From assembly GCA_026709725.1 (NCBI GenBank), contig JAPOSK010000290.1:1-5271 (forward strand): DNA of 5,271 nt, given 5' to 3'. The position numbers were made by a program, and so were the translations under genes. Positions 1 through 5,271 of the stretch are shown here, in pieces. This DNA comes from Paracoccaceae bacterium (GTDB taxonomy: Bacteria > Pseudomonadota > Alphaproteobacteria > Rhodobacterales > Rhodobacteraceae). The notes beneath the pieces are model-generated. The model was not told where the DNA came from and made no database searches. It saw nothing but the letters and a program-made list of their open reading frames with translations. Positions within the stretch are counted from its first letter, which is position 1; each line of letters opens with the position of its first letter.

Positions 1-1030
1 GCTGTAATGAGTCACTGAGAATGTGATGGTGCATATCTGCATCCCTGCCCCTGATGGTGCCGGTTACCCGGCTCACATCTGTCAGGCGATCCTCAATCAT
101 TGAACGGGTTGGCGGGTCGCAGCCTTCGGCTTCACAATTCAGAGCCGCAGCAGTGACAGCAAATCTCAACATCGTCTCAAGGGATTGGGGCGGGAGGGTC
201 CGCACAGCATCGCGCGTATTGATCCTGCGTCCAGCCAGCCAGGTCAGGACCGCACCTGTAAGCGTATCTCCGGCACCGACAGTGTCGTGGATATGACGGG
301 GCCTGACATTGACACTGATCGCCCCTTCGGCTGTCATGGCCTGCGCACCCTCGCTGTCCCGGGTCACGATGACCATGTCAATCCCATCGGCGATGGCACT
401 GGCGGCAAACGCTTCGGCGTCCGATTCCGGGCTGAGATAGTCAATATCCTCGACACTGAGTTTCAGGATTGATGTATGGGAACACAGTGCCCTGATCCGG
501 TCGAGCCAGTTTCTGCGATCACCAATCAGGCTGCTGCGAACATTAGGGTCAAGCGAGACAATCCCGTGCGGCAGGTGCCGCCGGGTCAGTTCCAGAATCC
601 GGTCTCCGGCACCTTCGGGGATCAGTGATATCGAGCCGACATGGAGGATGGATCGTTGTCCATCATGCGGAATGCGGGGAGTCATGGCCTGGTTGGTCGT
701 GCCCTCGTTATGGAACGCATAGCGGGGGCAGCCGGAAGAGAGGTCAACAAAGGCAAGCGTTGACAGGCGATCGCTGCGCTCGACATGGCGACAGTCAACC
801 CGGTTTGCCACAAGGTGATCGTGGAGCATCTCACCGAAAAAGTCAGTTGAGATCTCACCGACAAACCGGGGCGCGCCGCCCGCTCTGGCCGCAGCCACGG
901 CGACATTGTAGGGCGAGCCGCCGGGTTTGGGGACATAACCGTTCTGACCACGGGCGGTCCGGACCGGCACAAAATCGATCAGCGCCTCACCGCAGATGTG
1001 AATCGGATCAGGAGCGCTCGGGGAGGTCAT
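1..1030 (-). CDS. PfkB-family carbohydrate kinase (fructokinase-like), 3' end outside window
   Basis: The gene encodes a cytoplasmic ATP-dependent sugar kinase of the ribokinase/PfkB family. The frame runs from ATG 1028-1030 to the window edge without a stop; 343 codons are visible. Translation shows ICGEALIDFVP (residues 12-22), the substrate-binding start typical of fructokinase-like members; GGSPYNVA (37-44); LDPNVR (160-165); KLSVED (190-195); VTRDSEGA (222-229); and the PfkB signature DTVGAGD (249-255), with D255 as the expected catalytic base. NCEAEGCDPPTR near residue 305 is normally close to the C-terminus, yet the frame continues at least 38 more residues, so the tail is longer than usual or differs. 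The ATG overlaps the hisS stop as ATGA and no good ribosome binding site is visible, so translation is probably coupled to hisS. The family is certain; fructose as substrate is only a guess from the N-terminal motif. Confidence 0.95.
   Translation of the reverse strand, partial: MTSPSAPDPIHICGEALIDFVPVRTARGQNGYVPKPGGSPYNVAVAAARAGGAPRFVGEISTDFFGEMLHDHLVANRVDCRHVERSDRLSTLAFVDLSSGCPRYAFHNEGTTNQAMTPRIPHDGQRSILHVGSISLIPEGAGDRILELTRRHLPHGIVSLDPNVRSSLIGDRRNWLDRIRALCSHTSILKLSVEDIDYLSPESDAEAFAASAIADGIDMVIVTRDSEGAQAMTAEGAISVNVRPRHIHDTVGAGDTLTGAVLTWLAGRRINTRDAVRTLPPQSLETMLRFAVTAAALNCEAEGCDPPTRSMIEDRLTDVSRVTGTIRGRDADMHHHILSDSLQ
1027..1030 (-). other. ATGA stop-start overlap between hisS and the sugar kinase gene
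   Basis: The kinase ATG (1028-1030) and the hisS TGA (1027-1029) share two bases, an arrangement usually linked to translational coupling by a terminating ribosome. It depends on the C-terminal hisS frame being translated to its end. With the frame break as written, ribosomes would stop about 485 bases earlier and the kinase start might be poorly served. Confidence 0.75.
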
Positions 1031-1521
1031 GATTCGCCGATGATCCGGTTGGATTGCTGCTGTCGGTCAAGCATTGTCCGGACGGCATCGACCAGATCAC
1101 CGGTTGCGACCTCAACCTGCCAGTCGCGGGCCTTCCATTCTTCCTTCGTTGCGGATTGGGCAATGCACCGCCCCTGCTGCAGATCCTTGAGCAGAAGGAC
1201 ATCGCGGACTCGTTCATCATCCCCCTGAATCACGGCAACCGGGCAATTCCGCTGATCGGCATATTTCAATTGTTTGCCGAAATTCCTGGCATTGCCGAGA
1301 TAGAGCTCGGCCCGGATGCCATGCGAGCGCAACGCGGTCACGAGATGCTGGTAGTCTGCGAGACGGTGGCGGTCCATCACCGTGACAAGCACGGGACCGG
1401 TGGGGGTCTTCTCCTGCGGCTTGAGATTGGCAAGTCCGAGGAGAAGACGCTCGATTCCGACCGAAATGCCGGTGGCTGGAACATCGTGCCCTGTGAATCG
1501 TCGGACACGACAATCAAAACG
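1027..1521 (-). CDS. hisS: HisRS C-terminal part: end of motif 3 and anticodon-binding domain
   Basis: These 164 residues continue hisS one frame over. They open with RFDCRVRRFTG, matching the RYDGLVxRFTG expected directly after GGG, then give motif 3 (ATGISVGIER, with its arginine at residue 359 of the restored protein). From about restored residue 376 to 485 is the HGTP-type anticodon-binding domain, including GPVLVTVMDRHR, AELYLGNARNFGKQLKYAD and CPVAVIQGDDE. These segments are typical of alphaproteobacterial HisRS. I see no convincing start codon with a ribosome binding site, so this is best read as the tail of hisS and not an independent gene. The frame stays open upstream to ATG 1624-1626, but that stretch only reads the catalytic-core DNA out of frame. 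The stop overlaps the next gene's ATG. Confidence 0.85.
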   Translation of the reverse strand, partial: RFDCRVRRFTGHDVPATGISVGIERLLLGLANLKPQEKTPTGPVLVTVMDRHRLADYQHLVTALRSHGIRAELYLGNARNFGKQLKYADQRNCPVAVIQGDDERVRDVLLLKDLQQGRCIAQSATKEEWKARDWQVEVATGDLVDAVRTMLDRQQQSNRIIGES

Positions 1522-2530
1522 ACACCAGCCCACCGCCGACAACGGAACCGAGGCGCGCGCCGCCGGGGGTGGTCTTGAGTTCGGCCTCGACAATGAAGCC
1601 CGTATAATAGCCGAGACCCCTGACAACCGTCATGTCCGGACGGCATTCTGTTGCGCCGGGGTGGCTGGCGGCAAGGAAATCAAACAGTTGCTCAAGCTCA
1701 TAGATTCCTGCAGACCCCGCATCATTGTCACCGATAAGGTGCCGCAGATCAGCGAAGAGCGTATCCGTTGACTCGAGTTGGAGGAAGCCTGTGATCAGGT
1801 CGATCTGGCCTGCGCTGAGGGCAGCCCCCCTGGTAAAGTCGCCGCTGCTGTCCCGTCGTCCATCTCCAAGCAACTGCCGGACAGAGTCAAGACCGAGCCG
1901 GTCGAGCTTGTCGATGGCCCGGAGAGCAATCCCGTACTGCGCGGTCGCGTGATCCCGGTCAAGGCCGGCGGTCTGCAGAACGCCATCAAGGACCTTCCTG
2001 TTGTTGAGACGGAGCGTGTAGAGCCCGCGCTCAATGCCGAGGGATTCAAGGATATCCATTGCCAGTATGCACATCTCCCCATCGGCGGCCGGTGAGGCGG
2101 ACCCAACTGTATCGGCATCACATTGAATGAATTGCCGAAAGCGACCGGGGCCGGGTTTTTCATTGCGCCACACCGGATCGATGGCGTAGCGGCGGTAGGG
2201 AGCCGGCAGGGTGTTGCGGTGCATGGCGGCCAGCCGGGCGAGGGGCGCGGTCAGGTCGTAGCGCAGTGCCAGCCATTGTTCATTTTCCTGCCAGGCAAAG
2301 ACGCCATCATTCGGTCGATCCCTGTCCGGGAGAAACCTGCCAAGCGCATCAAGATATTCGATGGCCGGTGATTGCAGCCGATCAAAGCCATAGCGATGGA
2401 AAGTGGCTGCAATGGTCTGCAGGAGGGCATCCCGCTGTTCAACGTCACCACCGAAGGAATCATGAAACCCGGGCGGCAGCCGGGCCGGGACGCGCCCGGA
2501 GCGGGTTTTCCCGGTCGATTTTCGGGTCAT
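1514..2530 (-). CDS. hisS: HisRS N-terminal part: catalytic core up to the frame break
   Basis: These 338 residues hold most of the class II catalytic core. Motif 1 lies around residues 51-60 (RLQSPAIEYL). Motif 2 lies around 120-137 (VWRNEKPGPGRFRQFIQ), with R122 as the invariant class II arginine. The histidine-specific motif is RGLGYYT at 304-310, where R304 corresponds to the catalytic Arg259 of E. coli HisRS; the usual acidic residue after RGL is a glycine here. The stretch from 145 to 295 is the variable insertion and linker region. The last residues read GSVVGGG and then LVSF before TGA; family members would continue as RYD followed by the rest of motif 3. On its own this product would lack motif 3 and the anticodon-binding domain and should be inactive. 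A GTG at 2576-2578 would add 16 residues and overlap the end of dnaE by 11 bases, but it has no clear ribosome binding site. Confidence 0.85.
   Translation of the reverse strand: MTRKSTGKTRSGRVPARLPPGFHDSFGGDVEQRDALLQTIAATFHRYGFDRLQSPAIEYLDALGRFLPDRDRPNDGVFAWQENEQWLALRYDLTAPLARLAAMHRNTLPAPYRRYAIDPVWRNEKPGPGRFRQFIQCDADTVGSASPAADGEMCILAMDILESLGIERGLYTLRLNNRKVLDGVLQTAGLDRDHATAQYGIALRAIDKLDRLGLDSVRQLLGDGRRDSSGDFTRGAALSAGQIDLITGFLQLESTDTLFADLRHLIGDNDAGSAGIYELEQLFDFLAASHPGATECRPDMTVVRGLGYYTGFIVEAELKTTPGGARLGSVVGGGLVSF
1522..1528 (-). other. Seven-base apparent insertion that breaks the hisS frame
   Basis: On the minus strand the codons for GGG end at 1529 and the codons for RFD start at 1521. The seven bases between them (CTGGTGT) have no counterpart in the GGGRYD-type motif, and removing them restores a continuous protein. 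The surrounding DNA contains TGTCGT twice, at 1519-1524 and 1507-1512, separated by TTTGAT, which could favour a slippage event. The inserted bases also resemble the codons for the LV that normally follows RYDG, so a miscopied local duplication is possible. The exact edges of the insertion are inferred from family conservation, not from an alignment. Confidence 0.7.
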
Positions 2531-2535
2531 GGCTT

Positions 2536-2539
2536 TCCT
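2536..2539 (-). promoter_or_regulatory. Ribosome binding site for hisS
   Basis: AGGA on the minus strand ends 5 bases before ATG 2528-2530, inside the 37-base gap after dnaE. It decides the start in favour of this ATG over the upstream GTG at 2576-2578. It is a short, partial Shine-Dalgarno match. Confidence 0.55.
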
Positions 2540-2567
2540 GATCGCATGGGAGGTGGAGCAACTGGCA

Positions 2568-5271
2568 TCATGAGACACTTATATTGACAACGCCGTCGGT
2601 CTTCCTGATCGCTTCCCGGGTTGCCCGGCAGACCTGAAACCGTTGCGGCACCTCGATTTCAACCTGATTGTTCATGCCCTCATAGACGGGGCAGAACCGA
2701 AGGGTGATATCAAGATCCGGTTTGGCGGAATCAGCCTTCCGGCCCAGGAGAGTCAGAATCCGGGCAGGGACCGTTGCGACATTGTAATAGATCCCGATGG
2801 TTTTGTGAGGCAGGGCCGCGGGGCGCTGTGAGAGGGGTCGGATAAGGGAGGCATTGACCATCAACCGGTCATTGTGTTCCTTGACATTCAGAAACGCTGA
2901 CACGCAGATGTTTTCAGTCAGCTGCATGGGCGTGTCCTCAAGGTCCTGGGGAAAGACAAAACACTCGATCTCATCCGTCTGATCAGCCAATTTGACAATC
3001 GCCATGCGTTTGTTGGTCTTCGACTGGCGATGCTTGACACTTGCAAGCACGCCGGCGACCTTGAGGGAAAAGGACTTCTCAAGGGCATCGGGACCCTTCC
3101 TTGTGATGGCCGTTACTTCGGCGATGCTGTGGCATTTCAGCGCTTTACGCGCTGCCTGATAGTCATCAAGTGGATGGCCGGTGATATACATGCCCAGGAC
3201 ATGGATTTCATTGGCCAGTCGTTCCGAAGGAGACCAGTCATCGACCGCAAGGAGTTCGGGTTGACTTAATACCTCATCATCCGAATCAAAGAGTGAATCC
3301 TTGTGAAATCGATCCTGTTCCACCGCATTCTTGCGATAGGCAAAGAGGCGGTCAATTGAAGCGTAGACAGCCTGTCTGTTCGGGCTGAGCGCGTCAAAAA
3401 CCCCGGCCAGAACCATCTGCTCAACGGCACCCCGATTCATGAACTGCAGGTCCGCCCGTCGGGCAAAATCAAATATGTCTGCAAAGGGTGTCTCGCCCCG
3501 GGCCTCGACAATCGCCCGTGCAACTTCGGTTCCGACGCCCTTGATCGCATCAAGGGCATAGTGAATGACCTTCCCCTCAGCACGGAAACCGACGACGGAG
3601 CGATTGATGCACGGCGGTTCCAGATCAATGCCCAACCGATTCAGCTCGCGCGCATAGGTCGTGATTTTATCCGTGAGTTCACGCTCATTGGTCATGGCCG
3701 AAGCCATGAATGCAGCCGGGTGCTTGCACTTCAGATAGGCGGTCTGGTAACTCGTCGCCGCATAACCGGCAGCATGGGCCTTGTTGAAGCCGTACTCGGC
3801 AAATTTTTCCAGCAATTTCCAGACATTTTCCGCAACTCTGGCACTGACGCCCTTCTCCCTGGCACCATCGATAAAGCGGGGTTTCTCCCGTGCCATTTCC
3901 GCCGGAAGCTTCTTGCCCATGGCCTTGCGCAGGATGTCTGCATGACCCCGTGTATACCCGGCCATCCTGCGGGCGATTTCCATGACCTGTTCCTGGTAAA
4001 CGATGATCCCGTTGGTTTCATCAAGCAGATCGTCAATGAGGGGGTGATACCGCTTGGAGCGTTTCTCGCCGTTCTTGACCTGGCAGTAGTCGGGTATGTT
4101 TGCCATCGGGCCCGGACGATACAGGGCCAGCAGCGCGATAATATCCTCAATCCTGTTCGGTTTCATCATGCGCAGGGAGTCGACCATGCCACCGCTTTCA
4201 ACCTGGAACACGCCCAGAGTATACCCGGAAGCATAGAGCGCAAAGACCTCCGGGTCATCGTATCCGATCGTGTCAAGATCAATTTCAATGCCATCCTCAC
4301 GGAGTGTGGTCAGCGTATGATTGATGGCTGTCAGGGTTTGCAGTCCCAGAAAGTCCATCTTGACCAGACCGGCCTTCTCCGTCCATTTCATGTCAAACTG
4401 CGTGGTGGGCATTTGCTCCGGGTCATCATTCTGCAGGGGCAGGATCTGTTGCAGCGGCTGGTTGCCAATCACCACTCCGGCCGGGTGACGTGATGTGTTC
4501 CGGGGCAGACCTTCAACCTTGTCAATATGATTGAAGAGATCCCGGATATCCGCGCTTGACCGGACTTCCTCCGCAAGAACTGGATTGGCATCAATCTGAT
4601 CGCGCAACCGGCGGGTCGGATCGACCTCATCGCTCAGAGCGACCAGTTTGCCGCGCGGAATCCGGAGGATGCGCCCCAGATCACGGATGCCGGCTTTCGC
4701 ACCAAGAGTCCCGAATGTGATGATCTGGGCCACGCGCTCAGAGCCGTATTTCTGGCAGACATAGTCAACCACCCGGCCCCGGCTCTCCTGACAGAAGTCA
4801 ATATCAAAATCAGGCGCTGAATCACGTTCCGGATTCAGGAAACGCTCAAAAAGCAGCGAGTAGCGGACCGGGTCGAGATTGGTGATACGCAATGCAAAGG
4901 CAACCAGCGATCCCACTCCGGAACCACGACCCGGTCCAACCGGAATGTCCTGTTCCTTGGCCCAGACAACAAAGTCATGAACGATCAGATAGTAGCCGGA
5001 AAATCCCTTTTGGCGAATGACATCAAGCTCATAATGCAGGCGTTTTTCATAGTCTTCGCGCGTTGCTGCCATGTCCTGCGTCTCAAGACGCCATGCGAGA
5101 CCCTTTTCGGCAAAGCGGCGCAAATCCTCATCCTCATCATCGGAGAATTTCGGCAGCATGGCATTCCGCGCACTGGTGTTGAACTGGCACCGCCGGGCGA
5201 TTTCGCAGGTGTTCTCGATGGCCTCGGGCAGGTCTGCAAACAGTTCGGTCATCTCGGCCGGTGTCTTCAGG
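2568..5271 (-). CDS. dnaE: DNA polymerase III subunit alpha (DnaE1), 5' end outside window
   Basis: This is the catalytic subunit of the replicative DNA polymerase, which extends DNA 5'->3' within the polymerase III holoenzyme. The frame is open to the window edge and 900 residues plus the TGA stop are visible; the Met codon at 5250-5252 is internal (LKTPAE precedes it). The N-terminal PHP domain, about 245 residues by comparison with E. coli DnaE, is missing only because the window ends. Seen in order: GPGRGSGVGS near 4910-4940; PDFDIDF, whose aspartate codons at 4803-4805 and 4797-4799 match E. coli D401 and D403; KMDFLGLQTLT, with the third catalytic aspartate at 4353-4355; ALYRPGPM; FNKAHAAGYA; the helix-hairpin-helix segment IKGVGTEVARAI; KDSLF in the clamp-binding position; and an OB fold around 2940-3080. 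APDFDIDFCQ and the full-length C-terminus favour DnaE1 over the error-prone DnaE2/ImuC. No internal stop or frameshift was seen. Confidence 0.97.
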   Translation of the reverse strand, partial: LKTPAEMTELFADLPEAIENTCEIARRCQFNTSARNAMLPKFSDDEDEDLRRFAEKGLAWRLETQDMAATREDYEKRLHYELDVIRQKGFSGYYLIVHDFVVWAKEQDIPVGPGRGSGVGSLVAFALRITNLDPVRYSLLFERFLNPERDSAPDFDIDFCQESRGRVVDYVCQKYGSERVAQIITFGTLGAKAGIRDLGRILRIPRGKLVALSDEVDPTRRLRDQIDANPVLAEEVRSSADIRDLFNHIDKVEGLPRNTSRHPAGVVIGNQPLQQILPLQNDDPEQMPTTQFDMKWTEKAGLVKMDFLGLQTLTAINHTLTTLREDGIEIDLDTIGYDDPEVFALYASGYTLGVFQVESGGMVDSLRMMKPNRIEDIIALLALYRPGPMANIPDYCQVKNGEKRSKRYHPLIDDLLDETNGIIVYQEQVMEIARRMAGYTRGHADILRKAMGKKLPAEMAREKPRFIDGAREKGVSARVAENVWKLLEKFAEYGFNKAHAAGYAATSYQTAYLKCKHPAAFMASAMTNERELTDKITTYARELNRLGIDLEPPCINRSVVGFRAEGKVIHYALDAIKGVGTEVARAIVEARGETPFADIFDFARRADLQFMNRGAVEQMVLAGVFDALSPNRQAVYASIDRLFAYRKNAVEQDRFHKDSLFDSDDEVLSQPELLAVDDWSPSERLANEIHVLGMYITGHPLDDYQAARKALKCHSIAEVTAITRKGPDALEKSFSLKVAGVLASVKHRQSKTNKRMAIVKLADQTDEIECFVFPQDLEDTPMQLTENICVSAFLNVKEHNDRLMVNASLIRPLSQRPAALPHKTIGIYYNVATVPARILTLLGRKADSAKPDLDITLRFCPVYEGMNNQVEIEVPQRFQVCRATREAIRKTDGVVNISVS

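Larger units (their letters stand above)
1027..2530 (-). pseudogene. hisS: Histidine--tRNA ligase, alphaproteobacterial type, with an internal frame break
   Basis: The product is a cytoplasmic class II aminoacyl-tRNA synthetase that joins histidine to tRNA-His using ATP. The whole locus reads as one enzyme of 498 residues if seven bases at 1522-1528 are discounted, close to the usual length of about 500 for the alphaproteobacterial form. As written, the frame from the start codon ends at TGA 1514-1516 after 338 residues, and the C-terminal part continues in another frame to TGA 1027-1029. A C-terminal anticodon-binding domain is present, so this is HisRS and not its paralogue HisZ. The preferred start is ATG 2528-2530, 37 bases after the dnaE stop, because AGGA lies 5 bases upstream of it. 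Everything outside the lesion is well conserved, so the break is recent, an artefact, or bypassed. I type it as a pseudogene because the frame is broken, but whether function is lost is not shown. Confidence 0.85.

Noticed and set aside
682..972. A 96-codon minus-strand frame within the sugar kinase gene
   Set aside because: A different minus-strand frame across the same bases gives the conserved PfkB motifs, so this one is an out-of-frame reading.
1054..1578. A 174-codon open frame on the plus strand opposite hisS
   Set aside because: It is antisense to the conserved anticodon-binding domain and shows no recognisable domain.
1027..2530. HisZ, the ATP phosphoribosyltransferase regulatory subunit, instead of HisRS
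   Set aside because: HisZ lacks the C-terminal anticodon-binding domain, which is clearly present here, and the motif 2 and RGLGYYT catalytic residues are kept.
2576..2578. GTG as the hisS start, overlapping the end of dnaE
   Set aside because: It has no clear ribosome binding site and adds 16 residues unlike the family start; ATG at 2528-2530 has AGGA at good spacing.
3561..4493. A 310-codon open frame on the plus strand opposite dnaE
   Set aside because: It lies wholly antisense to the conserved polymerase core and its translation resembles no family I recognise; it is explained by codon bias of the minus-strand gene.
2568..5271. Error-prone polymerase DnaE2/ImuC instead of DnaE1
   Set aside because: The catalytic segment reads APDFDIDFCQ, the DnaE1 form, where DnaE2 usually has PDIDVDFEHERR, and the C-terminal region is full length.

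Overview
The window carries three protein genes, all on the minus strand, read from high to low coordinates: dnaE (5' end outside the window), hisS, and a PfkB-family sugar kinase gene (3' end outside the window). Coding sequence fills almost everything; the only clear gap is 37 bases between dnaE and the preferred hisS start. I see no tRNA or rRNA gene, CRISPR array, insertion sequence, phage gene, attachment site, strong promoter or hairpin terminator.

The organism is most likely an alphaproteobacterium. The best indicator is the histidyl-tRNA synthetase, which is the divergent, roughly 500-residue alphaproteobacterial type, with GVFAWQ...EQWLALRYDLTAPLAR and a motif 2 reading VWRNEKPGPGRFRQFIQ. 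The DnaE1 sequence and the fructokinase-like PfkB start (ICGEALIDFVP) agree. Base composition looks like the mid-to-high fifties per cent G+C by eye, and is even across the genes. A species cannot be named from this.

Region by region: 2568-5271 encodes 900 residues of the replicative DNA polymerase III alpha subunit, with all three catalytic aspartates, a clamp-binding-like motif and an OB fold; the N-terminal PHP domain lies outside. 1027-2530 is hisS, preceded by an AGGA ribosome binding site inside the short gap. 1-1030 is the sugar kinase, whose ATG overlaps the hisS stop as ATGA. The tight spacing suggests one transcript, although the three products belong to replication, translation and sugar metabolism and form no shared pathway.

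The notable feature is a frame break in hisS. Seven bases (1522-1528) separate the GGG and RFD parts of the GGGRYD-type motif, so the upstream frame stops at 1514-1516, while the rest of motif 3 and the whole anticodon-binding domain continue intact in the next frame. The break could be a recent mutation, a sequence or assembly error, or, less likely, a +1 recoding site, because the stop is read as TTT TGA with a TTTT run. hisS is normally essential, so this is the point to check. I found no evidence of an undescribed multi-gene system.
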